Positions 44,448 through 56,010 are shown, numbered from the stretch's first letter. The stretch: DNA of 64,000 bases from Mollicutes bacterium (GCA_003558105.1 PWMS01000034.1:49482-113481), one strand, 5' to 3'. Notes: generated by a model from the sequence alone, not told the origin. Numbers and translations are program-made.

Positions 44448-45098
44448 TTAATTGCCCCCTTTTTTCTTTTTTGGTAGTATTTCACCTTTGTAGATCCATA
44501 CTTTTACCCCTAGTTTTCCATAAGTAGTTCTTGCTTCTACATTGGAAAAATCAATGTCTGCACGCAAAGTATGCAAAGGCACGTTGCCTTCACTATACCC
44601 CTCAGAACGAGCAATTTCTGCTCCGCCAAGACGACCAGAAACTAGGGTTCTACATCCTTTGGCTCCACTGCGCATAGCGCGTTGAATGGCCATTTTTTGG
44701 ACGCGTCTGAATGATGCGCGATTTTCAAGTTGCTTAGCAATATTATCTGCAACCAGTTTGGCATCTAATTCAGGTTTCTTAATTTCGACAACATTCAAAA
44801 TAATAGTTTTGTCGGTAAGTTCTTTTAGTTTTTCAACAATTTTATTTTTAACCGAACCTTCACGACCGATAACCATACCCGGTTTTGCGGTATGAACGGT
44901 AATGACGATTCGCTTTTTTAAACGTTCGATTTCAATTCGGCTAACCGCGGAATTTTCATATAACTCTTCTAACATGTCGCGGATTTTAATGTCTTCTTGT
45001 AAAAGATCGGCCACGTCATTTTTATCTGCATACCAACGAGAATCCCAATCTTTAATAATTCCAATTCGTAATCCGACTGGATTTACTTTCTGACCCAT
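44448..45098 (-). CDS. rpsC: 30S ribosomal protein S3 (uS3)
   Basis: [30 protein letters not shown] domain GMVIGREG. Confidence 0.98.
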   Translation of the reverse strand: MGQKVNPVGLRIGIIKDWDSRWYADKNDVADLLQEDIKIRDMLEELYENSAVSRIEIERLKKRIVITVHTAKPGMVIGREGSVKNKIVEKLKELTDKTIILNVVEIKKPELDAKLVADNIAKQLENRASFRRVQKMAIQRAMRSGAKGCRTLVSGRLGGAEIARSEGYSEGNVPLHTLRADIDFSNVEARTTYGKLGVKVWIYKGEILPKKKKGGN

Positions 45099-45111
45099 TA
45101 GATTCCCTCCT

Positions 45112-45447
45112 TTACTCTTTCTCAGCCACGACAATAGTTGTATGGCTGGTTCTTTTCAAGATTTGTGTGGCGCTTCCTTGAGCTCTTGGTCGAATGCGTT
45201 TAAGCGTTGGACCTTCGCCCACGAAAACTTCTTTAATGTATAGGTTTTCGGTATCCATATTATAATTATGCTCAGCATTAGCAACCGCTGATTTCAACAG
45301 TTTTTCTACCATTGGAGATGCGGCTTTTGGGGTGTACTTAAGAATTGCAAATGCTTCGCCGACGTCTTTCCCTCGAATGAGATCAATTACGAGTTTAACT
45401 TTGCGAGAAGAAATTCGAACAGTTTTTGCTTGTGCTTTAGATTCCAT
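45112..45447 (-). CDS. rplV: 50S ribosomal protein L22 (uL22)
   Basis: [57 protein letters not shown]. Confidence 0.98.
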   Translation of the reverse strand: MESKAQAKTVRISSRKVKLVIDLIRGKDVGEAFAILKYTPKAASPMVEKLLKSAVANAEHNYNMDTENLYIKEVFVGEGPTLKRIRPRAQGSATQILKRTSHTTIVVAEKE

Positions 45448-45458
45448 GATATCCTCCT

Positions 45459-45737
45459 CTACTTCCTAACAGCTTTCTTGTCTTTTTCGTGTCCACGATA
45501 CGTTCTGGTCGGAGCGAACTCTCCTAGTTTGTGGCCAACCATATCTTCAGTAACATATACCGGTACATGTTCTCTTCCGTTATAAACTGCGATGGTATGT
45601 CCGACAAATTGAGGGAAAACTGTTGAGCGTCTAGACCACGTTTGAACGACTTTCTTTTTATTATCTTGATTTAATTGTTCAATTTTATTCATTAAGTGCT
45701 GGTCACAAAAAGGACCTTTTTTTAGTGAACGTGCCAT
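45459..45737 (-). CDS. rpsS: 30S ribosomal protein S19 (uS19)
   Basis: [48 protein letters not shown]. Confidence 0.99.
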   Translation of the reverse strand: MARSLKKGPFCDQHLMNKIEQLNQDNKKKVVQTWSRRSTVFPQFVGHTIAVYNGREHVPVYVTEDMVGHKLGEFAPTRTYRGHEKDKKAVRK

Positions 45738-45755
45738 TGATGAGTTCCTCCTTTC

Positions 45756-46586
45756 CTATTTCTTCCTACGTCTTACGATAAGGCGTGAGCTTGCTTTTTT
45801 CTTTCTGCGGGTTTTAAGACCAAGCGTCTTTTTACCCCATGGTGACATTGGTGATTTCAACCCGATAGGTTGACGTCCTTCACCACCACCGTGTGGGTGG
45901 TCGGTTGGGTTCATAACTGAACCGCGAACGGTTGGTTTGATACCACGATAACGATTACGTCCGGCTTTACCATAGTTAATTAACTCATGGTCTTCATTCC
46001 CGACTTCACCGATCGTTGCTCGGCAGGTACCAAGAATGCGGCGAACTTCACCACTTGCCAGTTTAACCAAAACATATTTGTCATCGCGACCTTGAATCTG
46101 AGCGCGAGCGCCAGCTGATCGAGCCAATTGTCCACCTTTATTTGGGGTTAATTCAATGTTGTGGATAATCGTACCGACTGGAATTTTATTTAATGTCTTG
46201 GCATTCCCAACGCGAATATCCGCATTTGGACCTGATTCAATGGTGGTACCAACTTTAATGCCTTTAGGCGCAATAATGTAACGTTTTTCACCATCCGCAT
46301 AATGCACAAGTGCAATATTAGCACTACGGTTAGGATCGTATTCAATCGTCGCAATCGTACCAGGTACATCATCTTTATTACGTTTGAAATCGATAATGCG
46401 GTATTTACGTTTAACGCCACCACCATGATGACGAACCGTAATCTTACCTTGGTTATTACGGCCAGATTTTTTATTTAATTTGACAAGTAAAGATTTTTCG
46501 GGTTGGTCAGTTGTGACTTCCGCGAAGTCCAAACTTGTCATATGTCTTCGACCATTAGTGGTCGGCTTATACTTTTTTAAAGCCAT
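45756..46586 (-). CDS. rplB: 50S ribosomal protein L2 (uL2)
   Basis: [41 protein letters not shown]. Confidence 0.99.
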   Translation of the reverse strand: MALKKYKPTTNGRRHMTSLDFAEVTTDQPEKSLLVKLNKKSGRNNQGKITVRHHGGGVKRKYRIIDFKRNKDDVPGTIATIEYDPNRSANIALVHYADGEKRYIIAPKGIKVGTTIESGPNADIRVGNAKTLNKIPVGTIIHNIELTPNKGGQLARSAGARAQIQGRDDKYVLVKLASGEVRRILGTCRATIGEVGNEDHELINYGKAGRNRYRGIKPTVRGSVMNPTDHPHGGGEGRQPIGLKSPMSPWGKKTLGLKTRRKKKASSRLIVRRRKK

Positions 46587-46614
46587 TACGGTGACCTCCT
46601 TCTTCGTTGATTAA

Positions 46615-46899
46615 TTACGATGAGAATATTTCGATATTGTCCTCTTTATCAAGGGTAACGATTGCTTTTGCAACTTCGTTTTTATACCCCTCATAACGGC
46701 CAACACGTTTTTTCTTTGGTTTGAGGTTGAGAACATTCACACTAAGGACTGTAACCTCGAAGAGTTCTTCAACCGCTTTTTTAATTTGAATTTTATTTGC
46801 ACGTTTATCAACGACAAAAGTATATTTGTTTTCTTTTTCTACCAATTCCATACTTTTTTCCGTGATAATTGGGCGCTTAATAATTTCAGATGATAACAT
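46615..46899 (-). CDS. rplW: 50S ribosomal protein L23 (uL23)
   Basis: [42 protein letters not shown]. Confidence 0.98.
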   Translation of the reverse strand: MLSSEIIKRPIITEKSMELVEKENKYTFVVDKRANKIQIKKAVEELFEVTVLSVNVLNLKPKKKRVGRYEGYKNEVAKAIVTLDKEDNIEIFSS

Positions 46900-47522
46900 T
46901 ATACAAGCACCTCCTCATAATATTTAACCGCATCTTGCGTAGCGATAATGATATCGTGATATAAAACATCATATACGCTAACTTGTGATGCCGTTGTAAC
47001 GCTCAAGTTGGGAATATTTCTTGCAGAACGCTCGATGTTCTCGTTTTGTTCTGAAAGAATCATTAACACTTTTTTGTTAACTTTGAGACCACTTAATACC
47101 TCGGCCATCGCTTTGGTTTTAGGTGTCTCAACCGATAAAGTTTCTAAAACGATGAATTTTTCATCTTTTATCTTTTGGGATAGAGCTGATTTAAGGGCTA
47201 GTTTACGAACTTTTCTGTTTACTTTTAAAGTGTAGTCACGGGGTGAAGGTCCAAATACGACGCCACCACCTACCCATTGAGGTGAACGGATAGAGCCTTG
47301 ACGCGAGCGCCCTGTTCCTTTTTGACGCCACGGCTTGCGACCGCCACCACGAACTTCGGAACGTGTTTTCACCTTATGCGTACCTTGACGACTGTTCGCA
47401 CGAATGGCTTTAACAACATCATACATAACTTGTTCATTCGGTTCGATTCCAAACACTTTATCTTCTAAGTTGACTTCGCCAACGTTTTGTCCGCTTTGGT
47501 TTAACAATGTAATTTTCGGCAT
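46899..47522 (-). CDS. rplD: 50S ribosomal protein L4 (uL4)
   Basis: [41 protein letters not shown]. Confidence 0.98.
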   Translation of the reverse strand: MPKITLLNQSGQNVGEVNLEDKVFGIEPNEQVMYDVVKAIRANSRQGTHKVKTRSEVRGGGRKPWRQKGTGRSRQGSIRSPQWVGGGVVFGPSPRDYTLKVNRKVRKLALKSALSQKIKDEKFIVLETLSVETPKTKAMAEVLSGLKVNKKVLMILSEQNENIERSARNIPNLSVTTASQVSVYDVLYHDIIIATQDAVKYYEEVLV

Positions 47523-47549
47523 TACAAATCCTCCTTTCGCATGCTAGAC

Positions 47550-48239
47550 TTACGACTCTTCTTGGTTTTCTTGGTTATCTTGTGTTGTTTCAGGTTGAAT
47601 CGGTTCTACATCATCTTGCTTTACCGCATTTTTGATGGTAACCAACCCTTTTTTAGGACCAGGAACATTACCTTTGATGAGCAATAAGTTTTTCTCAGTA
47701 TCGACTTTAATGATTTCTAAGTTTTGAATGGTAACTGTTTCTGCGCCCATGTGTCCAGGGAGTTTCTTCCCTTTTCTAACATGGTTAGGATCAATGGTGC
47801 CCATTGCACCTGGGCCTCTATGATAATGAGAACCGTGTGTCATTGGACCGCGATGTTGATTATGTCTTTTGATTGAGCCTTGGAAACCTTTACCTTTAGA
47901 CGTTCCGGTGACATCAACAATCTCACCATCTTCAAATATATGAACGCCAATCTCCTGACCTACGTCGAAATTGCTGAATGTGTTGCCAACAATCTCTTTA
48001 ATGTAGCGCTTAGGTTTTGAGTTTGACTTTGCAAAATGTCCTAACTCAGGTTTGTTCGCGAGCGCTTCGCGTTTGTTTTTGTAGCCAAGCTGAACTGCTT
48101 CATATCCATCTGCATCAATGGATTTCTTTTGAAGAACAACGTTCGGCTCACAACGAACGACGGTCACAGGAACTATACGCCCTGCATCGTCAAAAATTTG
48201 TGTCATTCCTACTTTTGTGCCTAAGATACCTTTGGCCAT
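47550..48239 (-). CDS. rplC: 50S ribosomal protein L3 (uL3), with acidic/Gln-rich C-terminal tail
   Basis: [41 protein letters not shown]. Confidence 0.98.
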   Translation of the reverse strand: MAKGILGTKVGMTQIFDDAGRIVPVTVVRCEPNVVLQKKSIDADGYEAVQLGYKNKREALANKPELGHFAKSNSKPKRYIKEIVGNTFSNFDVGQEIGVHIFEDGEIVDVTGTSKGKGFQGSIKRHNQHRGPMTHGSHYHRGPGAMGTIDPNHVRKGKKLPGHMGAETVTIQNLEIIKVDTEKNLLLIKGNVPGPKKGLVTIKNAVKQDDVEPIQPETTQDNQENQEES

Positions 48240-48254
48240 GAGTACACCTCCTAA

Positions 48255-48560
48255 TTATTTTAAAATGATATCTACGCCTGATGGTAAATCTAAATGCATC
48301 AAACTATCGATGGTTTGTGGATTCGGATCCAAAATATCGATTAAACGTTTGTGCGTTCTGCGTTCGAACTGTTCACGAGAAGTTTTATTAACATGGACAC
48401 TTCTTAAAATCGTAAACACCTCTTTTTCTGTGGGTAACGGAATAGGTCCTGAAACTTTAGACCCAGTTTTTCTCACTGTATCCACAATTTTTTTCGCCGA
48501 TTGATCAAGTAACCTATGGTCGTACGATTTCAATCGAATTCTGATGTTTTGTGCTGCCAT
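48255..48560 (-). CDS. rpsJ: 30S ribosomal protein S10 (uS10)
   Basis: [30 protein letters not shown]. Confidence 0.99.
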   Translation of the reverse strand: MAAQNIRIRLKSYDHRLLDQSAKKIVDTVRKTGSKVSGPIPLPTEKEVFTILRSVHVNKTSREQFERRTHKRLIDILDPNPQTIDSLMHLDLPSGVDIILK

Positions 48561-48709
48561 TTCGTAGTCCTCCTTTCGCCTACATTCATAGTATAGACTT
48601 GCTCCATGGAAATTTACTTAACACAGATAGTCAAGACAACGCCTATCGGTGTGTCAACAACCTCCCACTTCACAGCCAGACTTCATTCAAAGTCTTTGAC
48701 ATAATATCA

Positions 48710-48737
48710 AAAAAAAAGACCCTTTGCAAGTCTTTTT
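48710..48737 (-). terminator. Terminator after the HD-domain gene
   Basis: Minus strand AAAGACTTGCAAAGGGTCTTTTTTTT. Confidence 0.65.
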
Positions 48738-48794
48738 CATCATTAATTTTAAAAACATCGATGCAATCGATTATTACTTGGTATGCATTACGCA

Positions 48795-49313
48795 TCATGG
48801 CTTTTGTTTATCGATAAAAGTTACCAATGCCTGACGCAATTCATCTTGGTTTGTAAAGTATTCTTTAAAGGTGACAAAACTATCTAGTAGGTTGACAAGC
48901 CAACTTTCGATGAATACGGGCGCAGAAAGGGTTAAAGGAAACATATGTTTTTTTATAATATCTCTTTCAATCGCTGATAAAGAAAAGTATATATCTGCGT
49001 TAAATGCGGCTTGCTTGGCGTGTGTAAATCCATGTTTATTAAACAATCGCTTTTTCTTAATTTTGCCTTCGACATGCCAATCATACAAGAAGAAATCATG
49101 TAATAACGCTCCAGAGATAAGGTCTTCGGAATTTAAATGAAGCCGTTTAGACGCTTTATAAACGTGATAAGCCACAAAGATAACATGTTCATAAACACTG
49201 ACTTGATCGTGGTGAAAATACTGTTTTTGTTTTAAAAACATAGGGTGGTTGATGGTCTTCTTACAACACTTATAAAATGCATGAAAATCATTATTTTTCA
49301 TCGTCATCACCAT
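48795..49313 (-). CDS. HD-domain metal-dependent phosphohydrolase
   Basis: VYEHVIFVAYHVYKASK ... ISGALLHDFFLYDW (H...HD) ... LLDSFVTFKEY. Confidence 0.75.
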   Translation of the reverse strand: MVMTMKNNDFHAFYKCCKKTINHPMFLKQKQYFHHDQVSVYEHVIFVAYHVYKASKRLHLNSEDLISGALLHDFFLYDWHVEGKIKKKRLFNKHGFTHAKQAAFNADIYFSLSAIERDIIKKHMFPLTLSAPVFIESWLVNLLDSFVTFKEYFTNQDELRQALVTFIDKQKP

Positions 49314-50163
49314 TTTTTATGTTTTCTTTTCGGCGAAGGGCGATGCGAAGATTCGGGAAGGCACGATAAAGACGGGTATTTGAAATTTTTGTTGTGATTC
49401 GTTTAATAGACTCGTAAGCTTTATAAGGTTTGAGGTCTTTTTGCTCGGGAACTATGAGACGAATTTGATCAACTTTATTCTCTACTTTTTTAAAGGATTC
49501 ATGGTTTTTTAACCCTTGAATGATTTTTCCGATGTTATTCCTAAAGGCATTTAAATTGCTCTTTTCTTTCGATCCTTGTAAATATTCAGAGTTTTGTTTT
49601 AGTGATTCGACATTGTTTTTAAGTTGTAATAACAAGGATTTGAAATTCATCAAGGCAAATAATGTGAAGACGGTATCTATCACATAAACTGTGAGCAATA
49701 TGGTTGCAAAAAGCGATTTGGTCTCAGTATCAATCGTGGAAAGAAGGGGCAATAAAATCGGTTGATGAAACCCAACAAATAAGCCGGTTCCAAAAAACCC
49801 CCAAGCTAGTGAAAAGTGTAGCGATACAAAGCCCTTTATACTATATTTCATGTGGGAATAATCCCACCACCTAGCACCAAAAAAATGCATTAATAACGAA
49901 CCGCCGATGAGTTCAAATAAAGATGAAATGATAAATATTGTCAGAAAGATAATGGCGATAAAGAGAAGATTTGATGTTATGACCTCGGTGAAATAATAAG
50001 CGGCAAATAAATGGAGGGATACAGCACTTAAACCATATATGGGAACGATTGGGCCATGCAAAAAACCACGATTAACAAATCGTTTATGTTTGATGTAATG
50101 ATAAAACACTTCTGTGATCCAACCAATAAAGGCATAGACAAAAAACATTAAAACTATATCCAT
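49291..50163 (-). CDS. Putative ABC transporter permease, CmpB-type membrane protein family
   Basis: FVYAFIGWITEVFYHYIKHKRFVNRGFLHGPIVPIYG; several TM segments. Confidence 0.75.
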   Translation of the reverse strand: MDIVLMFFVYAFIGWITEVFYHYIKHKRFVNRGFLHGPIVPIYGLSAVSLHLFAAYYFTEVITSNLLFIAIIFLTIFIISSLFELIGGSLLMHFFGARWWDYSHMKYSIKGFVSLHFSLAWGFFGTGLFVGFHQPILLPLLSTIDTETKSLFATILLTVYVIDTVFTLFALMNFKSLLLQLKNNVESLKQNSEYLQGSKEKSNLNAFRNNIGKIIQGLKNHESFKKVENKVDQIRLIVPEQKDLKPYKAYESIKRITTKISNTRLYRAFPNLRIALRRKENIKNGDDDEK

Positions 50164-50219
50164 ATATAAGCCTCCATACTAAGAAAATTATATCATTTAT
50201 TTATAGGTCTACAAAATAA

Positions 50220-50241
50220 AAATCCCTCGAATGAGGGATTT
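50220..50241 (-). terminator. Terminator after argF
   Basis: AAATCCCTC-gaat-GAGGGATTT. Confidence 0.75.
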
Positions 50242-50243
50242 CA

Positions 50244-51260
50244 TTAATAATCATTCGTCATGGTAGCTAGCATAACAGCTTTAATGGTGTGTAATCTGTT
50301 TTCTGCTTCATCAAAAACTTTACTTTGGGTTGATTCAATGACTTCATCAGTGACTTCCATCTCGCCGTTTTTAACACGAGAAAATTCGGAACCAAATTCG
50401 TGTGCAATTTGTGCACCAATTTCTGTATCGGTACCGTGGAAAGCGGGTAAACAATGCATGAATATAGCTTTTTTAGAAGCGTTATTCATCATATGACGGT
50501 CGACTTGATAATCGTGTAGTTGCGCGATTCTTGAGCGCCAGACGTCTTTAGCTTCACCCATAGATACCCAAACGTCGGTATAAACAACATCGGCACCTTT
50601 AACGCCTTCCATTTTATCTTCCGTAAAATTTATTTTTGAACCCGTGGATTTAGCAAGTTCTTCACAATGTTCAATCAAAGAGGATTCTGGCCACAATTCT
50701 TGGGGCGCCACACCGGTGAAGTGCATCCCTAATTTAGCTGCGCCAATCATCAAGCTATTACCCATATTATTTCTTGCATCACCAACATAAACCAAATGAA
50801 CACCTTTTAATGTCTCAAAATTTTCTTTAATGGTTAAGAAATCAGCTAAAATTTGCGTTGGATGATACATATCGGTTAAACCGTTCCACACAGGAACCCC
50901 TGCATGTTCGGCTAATTGTTCGACATCGGCATGTAAATAGCCTCTAAATTGAATCCCATCATACATTCTGCCCAAAACCCGTGCGGTATCTTTGATAGAT
51001 TCTTTTTTGCCCATTTGCGAACCACTAGGACCTAAGTAAGTAACACCCATACCTAAATCATAAGCGCCGCTTTCAAAAGCACAACGTGTTCTTGTTGAAT
51101 CTTTTTGAAAGAGCAAGCAGACATTTTTATCTTCCAAATGGCGATGAGCTGTCCCGGCATTTTTTTCGGCTTTCAATTTGGCTGAAAGCTTAAGTAAATA
51201 ATGAATTTCTTCTTTTGTATAATCTAGTAGCGTTATAAAACTTCTTCCTTTTAAATTCAT
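50244..51260 (-). CDS. argF: Ornithine carbamoyltransferase (likely catabolic)
   Basis: [13 protein letters not shown] (STRTR), [15 protein letters not shown]; adjacent to arginine deiminase. Confidence 0.96.
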   Translation of the reverse strand: MNLKGRSFITLLDYTKEEIHYLLKLSAKLKAEKNAGTAHRHLEDKNVCLLFQKDSTRTRCAFESGAYDLGMGVTYLGPSGSQMGKKESIKDTARVLGRMYDGIQFRGYLHADVEQLAEHAGVPVWNGLTDMYHPTQILADFLTIKENFETLKGVHLVYVGDARNNMGNSLMIGAAKLGMHFTGVAPQELWPESSLIEHCEELAKSTGSKINFTEDKMEGVKGADVVYTDVWVSMGEAKDVWRSRIAQLHDYQVDRHMMNNASKKAIFMHCLPAFHGTDTEIGAQIAHEFGSEFSRVKNGEMEVTDEVIESTQSKVFDEAENRLHTIKAVMLATMTNDY

Positions 51261-51261
51261 A

Positions 51262-52488
51262 TTATCTTCTCCTCATAAGGTTTTCTCTAATAATTGGCAT
51301 ACTCATACATCGAGGTCCCCCGCGTCCTCTTGACAACTCACTAGAAGGAATTTCAATTACTTTAATACCTTTTTCTCTCAGTAAATTATTCGTAACATAA
51401 TTTCGGGAATAGGCGATCACTTTTCCAGGGGCAATAGCCAATGTATTAGCGCCATCAGACCATTGTTCTCGTTCTGAAGCTACAACATCTTCACCACCGC
51501 ATTTAATGAGTTCTATCTTTTGGTCTAAATGCTTTTCCAACGTGTCTTTAAGCGGCGCAACAACTTTTTGAATCTTTAGGCGGCCTTCAGCTTTTTGGGT
51601 AATTTCAAAAACAGTAATGTAATCTAAAATGCCAGGATGGATGGTAAATATACCATCGTCAACTTGAGTGAAAACGGTATCTAGATGCATAAATGCCCGT
51701 GTTTTTGGAATGTTGAAGGCTAAAATAGTCACAAATGACTCTTTTTTTGCGAATAAATTTTTGGCCAAACGTTCTATAGCATAAGGATTTGTTCGTTCAC
51801 TAATACCGATGGCTAAGGTTTTTTCATCCAATACTAATATGTCGCCACCCTCCAAAGAATCCGTTTCATATCGGTTGAAGTAAACACCCATATCTTCTTT
51901 TTGAAAACGCGGGTGATATTTAAGCATATAAGAACTAAAAATAGTCTCCCTTTGACGTGTTGAGGTGTTCATCTTATGTACACTAACGCCTCGACCAATG
52001 GTTGCAAATGGATCTCGTTGAAATAAAATGTTGGGCATCGGATCGGTATAAAATGGGTATTCCCTTTCTAACATATCCATGATTGATTCATCTTTTTCTA
52101 CGATGACATCCTTGGTTCTAATACCTTCTATCATCTTTTGCACCATAGCCTTAGCAGACATATTGTCCAAATAATCAAACAAAGCTTTTCTAACTTTTTT
52201 TGATTTCACATTGGCTTCCTCGATAAATTGATTGATAAAATGCTCGACAACTTCCGGATTTTCCTCAAGGGCCTCCGCAACCATTTCAACGATGTATAGG
52301 ACTTCTACCCCTTCTTTACGAAGGGCTTCCGCAAAAGTATCGTGTTCTTTTTGGGCTACATCAAGATATGGAATCTCATCAAACAATAATCTTTTTAAAA
52401 CGCTTGGGGTTAAATTTTCTAGTTCTTTGCCCGGTCTGTGTAATAAAACCGTCTTTAATTTTCCGATTTCAGAATACACGTTAAACAT
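51262..52488 (-). CDS. arcA: Arginine deiminase
   Basis: [50 protein letters not shown] catalytic Cys motif. Confidence 0.97.
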   Translation of the reverse strand: MFNVYSEIGKLKTVLLHRPGKELENLTPSVLKRLLFDEIPYLDVAQKEHDTFAEALRKEGVEVLYIVEMVAEALEENPEVVEHFINQFIEEANVKSKKVRKALFDYLDNMSAKAMVQKMIEGIRTKDVIVEKDESIMDMLEREYPFYTDPMPNILFQRDPFATIGRGVSVHKMNTSTRQRETIFSSYMLKYHPRFQKEDMGVYFNRYETDSLEGGDILVLDEKTLAIGISERTNPYAIERLAKNLFAKKESFVTILAFNIPKTRAFMHLDTVFTQVDDGIFTIHPGILDYITVFEITQKAEGRLKIQKVVAPLKDTLEKHLDQKIELIKCGGEDVVASEREQWSDGANTLAIAPGKVIAYSRNYVTNNLLREKGIKVIEIPSSELSRGRGGPRCMSMPIIRENLMRRR

Positions 52489-52492
52489 AACA

Positions 52493-53575
52493 TCACTTCC
52501 TATTGGTGTAAGTTCTTGGAACACGATACGTAATTTGGCATAAAACTTCATAGGTTATCGTATCAAGTCTCTCAGCCACATCATCGATGGTGACAATATC
52601 ATCACCCATAATCGTAACGGTTTCATCTATTGTAACATCGTCTGGGATTTTAACAAACATTTGATCCATGCAAATCCTTCCGACAATTGGGTAAGGTGTG
52701 TTGTTGATCGAGACAAAACCATTTTGATTTTTACGAATAATGCCATCGGCATATCCTATGGGCAAAACGCCAATCTTTTCCTTTTCCTTTGCTTCATAGG
52801 TGATACTATATCCGAGTTTATCCCCCGGTTGCAAGGTTTTTTCTTCAACAATTGTACTGTTGAGTTTAAAGGTGTTTTTCAACCCATAACTCTCTTTTTC
52901 CAAAGAAAGACCGAAAAGCCCGATTCCCACTCTAACATGTGTTGTGAAAATAAACTGTTTTTCATATTTTAAGGTTGCCGATGTGTTAGAAACATGAACC
53001 ATTTTGGGTTTGATTTTTAAGTTATCTAAAAGGTCCTTGAATTTTTGAACTTGTTGTTCGAGGTAAAATCTATCGCTATCTGAGGTTGCAAAATGTGTGT
53101 AGATTCCCTCTAACACTATATGGCTTTCATCATGAGCATCATCAAAAAGTGCCACCACATCATGGGGGTTAATAAAACCCAATCGATGCATGCCGGTATC
53201 TACTTTTATATGGCACTTCAAGGGGCCATTAAAAGATTTCATAGCGTCATATAAGGATTTTTGCGATACGGTAAAGGTAATTTTTTGTTTCGATACAACC
53301 GTTAAATCATCAGCAGATATAACCCCCATGACTAAAATATCAACATCCGGATGCTTTTCTCTTATTTCTAGGGCTTCTTCCAAGAGACTAACCGCAAAAC
53401 ATCTTATACCTTTTTCAATTAGATAATCGGCGACTTCTACCGCTCCATGTCCATAAGCATTGGCTTTGATGACTGGAATTACCTCTTTTTGACAAATATC
53501 TTTTATTTGGGTGTAGTTGTCGTAAATATGACCTAAATTGACTTCAACCCAGGTTTTTCTATATCGTTTGGACAT
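52493..53575 (-). CDS. alr: Alanine racemase (PLP)
   Basis: RKTWVEVNLGHIYDNYTQIK; PVIKANAYGHGAVEVA; PIVGRICMDQMFV. Confidence 0.94.
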   Translation of the reverse strand: MSKRYRKTWVEVNLGHIYDNYTQIKDICQKEVIPVIKANAYGHGAVEVADYLIEKGIRCFAVSLLEEALEIREKHPDVDILVMGVISADDLTVVSKQKITFTVSQKSLYDAMKSFNGPLKCHIKVDTGMHRLGFINPHDVVALFDDAHDESHIVLEGIYTHFATSDSDRFYLEQQVQKFKDLLDNLKIKPKMVHVSNTSATLKYEKQFIFTTHVRVGIGLFGLSLEKESYGLKNTFKLNSTIVEEKTLQPGDKLGYSITYEAKEKEKIGVLPIGYADGIIRKNQNGFVSINNTPYPIVGRICMDQMFVKIPDDVTIDETVTIMGDDIVTIDDVAERLDTITYEVLCQITYRVPRTYTNRK

Positions 53576-54626
53576 AATACTTCTCCACATATTCTGACGT
53601 CATTAATGAAAGCAGGCTACCATAAGTTAATTTGAACCTTATAACATCGCCGACTTTATAACGGTTTTCAGTATTGGTTAATCCCGCAATAATATGATCA
53701 CTGCTGCTGCCGATAAGACGAACATGCTTATCGTAGGGGATCAGTTCATAATAATCAACATCTTGATGTCCAATGCCTAAAATAGCACGGTTTATAACAC
53801 CTAAATCGGTGAATTGTGGTTTTTTCCCAAAGGCATCCATGCCGATATCGCCTTCGGGTATTGATGGTTTCTTCTTCAGTTCAATAATATCGGTTTCCAA
53901 AGTGAAAACATCGTTGTAAAGAACTTCTAACTGTTCGCCAAAAGCAGTTTCTCTTCCGAGTGCAATGGCTTCACCAATACGTAGATTATTAATTTTATCA
54001 ATGTGAATATCCTTGTCTAATAAATGAAGATGTGATGAATTTCCTCCCGAAATAATATCTAGGTTGAGATCAAATTTCTCCTCAACATGATTGACAATGT
54101 CAATCAGTTTTTTTAAAGTATCTTGGGTTGGAATAATGCCGCCATAGCAAGTTAAATTTGTGCCGATACCTTTTAAATCTACATGTTTTAACTTAAACAT
54201 CTCTTCGATAATAATATCTAGGTTTTCCTTGTAGTATATACCTTCTCTTAAATCCCCGATATCAACCATCAATATGACACTGTGTCTTTGGTCATATTTC
54301 TCAGCCGCCTTATTCAAGGCCTTGATTACTGATAATTCGGAATTTAAAGAAATATCTGTAACGTTGACAACCTCATCAACTTCATGAAGAGAAACCAATC
54401 TAAGCAATACTTTCGGAATGGTAGTTGAAATTCTTTTAAGATTGATTAATCTCGAATCAGCAATATAATCAACTTTCTCTTCTTTCAATACTTGGGTAAG
54501 GGGCTTTGCAGCACAAAAAACCTTAGTTACAGCCATCATGGATAACCCATGTCGATGACACAAGTTTTGTATCCGATTGACATTATATCGATATTTTTCG
54601 GTGTTTATAACCAATCTTGGATACAT
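53559..54626 (-). CDS. orr: Ornithine racemase (alanine racemase N-terminal-domain family)
   Basis: YPRLVINTEKYRYNVNRI...MMAVTKVFCA...ISGGNSSHL...RIGEAIALGRE; adjacent to ornithine aminomutase genes. Confidence 0.85.
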   Translation of the reverse strand: MYPRLVINTEKYRYNVNRIQNLCHRHGLSMMAVTKVFCAAKPLTQVLKEEKVDYIADSRLINLKRISTTIPKVLLRLVSLHEVDEVVNVTDISLNSELSVIKALNKAAEKYDQRHSVILMVDIGDLREGIYYKENLDIIIEEMFKLKHVDLKGIGTNLTCYGGIIPTQDTLKKLIDIVNHVEEKFDLNLDIISGGNSSHLHLLDKDIHIDKINNLRIGEAIALGRETAFGEQLEVLYNDVFTLETDIIELKKKPSIPEGDIGMDAFGKKPQFTDLGVINRAILGIGHQDVDYYELIPYDKHVRLIGSSSDHIIAGLTNTENRYKVGDVIRFKLTYGSLLSLMTSEYVEKYYVQTI

Positions 54627-54654
54627 TTTATACCCCCTTTATATCATTAAACTA

Positions 54655-56010
54655 TTAGATTCGTAATGATTTTTTAAGCAGTGTTTCAGATGCTTGTTTA
54701 TACTTTAACGAAAGAACCCCTAAACTAGACATTAAATAGTCATGGTCTTTGTAAATCTTAATTTCGTGTTGTGGTATCATCTTTTTAGGGCGTGTTTTAA
54801 TATATTCGCGAATGATATTTTCCGTCTCATCAAGATTAATAAGCGCCCCACCGGTTAAAACGACCGACTGAATTTGAGTTAAGTCTCTACCCTCAGGAAT
54901 GACTTTCATACCATTGGTTGTATAGACGGTTTTCAAATCGCCAACATGGCGGTCTAACGCTTGAAAAACACAATATTTTGTCAATTGATAAACCAGTTTT
55001 CTAGCCAAAGACGTTAGTGGTTTATATGTGTATTCATCAATCAATGTTTGCAGTTCATCCAGTGAAATATCCAACCGTTTAGCTAGATGTTTTCGACCTA
55101 TCTTTTCAATCACATTCAAATGATTAACAAAAACGCCCAAATCACCCTCGACAGTCCTTTTTTCTTTAGCTTCACCTTCACTGAAAGCTCTATATTCTTC
55201 ACTTGGTTCAGTAATAGAATGTACATCAGTGGTGGCGCCACCCACATCTATAACAAATACGTTACCGATTAAACCATAAAGCAACATCGTAGATTCCATC
55301 ACTGAACCCGGTGTGGGCATTATGGAACCATTAACTAACTTTTTGATATTTTGCATACCTTTCGCTTTGATGATATGACTTTCAAAAGTCTCATAAATGG
55401 CTTTTCTTAAAGGGTGAATATTCATGAAATCGACTCTCGGATAAACATTTTCTACGATTTTTAAGTACGATTTTTGATCGCTTTCATGAAAATGCTTTTT
55501 TATACGATAATGATTGTCTGTGTTTCCCGCATATATAACCGGGGTATTAAGGTTCAAGTTTTCAATTTTTTTTAAGTTGTTAAATGCGACATTTTTTTCT
55601 CCATAATCGGTTCCACCAGAAATAAGGATAATATTGGGATTGATCGCTTTAATCTGTTCAATATCATCTTCGGTTAAATCTCCAGCCGTAATCAAATGAA
55701 TATTTGCGCCGGCGTTAAGCGCGGCTTCTTTAGCCGCTCTTACAGTCATCTCATAAACAAGACCAGAAACCGTCATTTTTAAGCCCCCAGCAGCACTTGA
55801 TGATGCAAACATTTCATCGTATTCCAATTTGTTTTGATTCAATGACTGATTTAATGATTTTATTGCTTGATCTAAACCTTCGTTCACATCACTATCAACG
55901 GTTGTGTTTGAAACACCGCTACCAAGAAACATTGTCTTTTCATTGATATTAAAAGCATTGACAAGTGTTGTCGTACTCCCTATTTCAGCAACCAAGACAA
56001 TGTGTGACAT
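54655..56010 (-). CDS. GlmL/MutL-like actin/Hsp70-fold ATPase, candidate reactivating factor for the B12 aminomutase
   Basis: VAEIGSTTTLVNAFN, FVIDVGGATTDVHSI; downstream of and 1-nt overlapping oraE. Confidence 0.85.
   Translation of the reverse strand: MSHIVLVAEIGSTTTLVNAFNINEKTMFLGSGVSNTTVDSDVNEGLDQAIKSLNQSLNQNKLEYDEMFASSSAAGGLKMTVSGLVYEMTVRAAKEAALNAGANIHLITAGDLTEDDIEQIKAINPNIILISGGTDYGEKNVAFNNLKKIENLNLNTPVIYAGNTDNHYRIKKHFHESDQKSYLKIVENVYPRVDFMNIHPLRKAIYETFESHIIKAKGMQNIKKLVNGSIMPTPGSVMESTMLLYGLIGNVFVIDVGGATTDVHSITEPSEEYRAFSEGEAKEKRTVEGDLGVFVNHLNVIEKIGRKHLAKRLDISLDELQTLIDEYTYKPLTSLARKLVYQLTKYCVFQALDRHVGDLKTVYTTNGMKVIPEGRDLTQIQSVVLTGGALINLDETENIIREYIKTRPKKMIPQHEIKIYKDHDYLMSSLGVLSLKYKQASETLLKKSLRI

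Noticed and set aside
48561-48709. Tandem TTGAC-type boxes and small inverted repeats in the rpsJ leader as a promoter/riboregulator
   Set aside because: No -10 element at proper spacing to the TTGACA/TTGACT boxes and no clear terminator structure could be identified by eye, so no specific claim is made.
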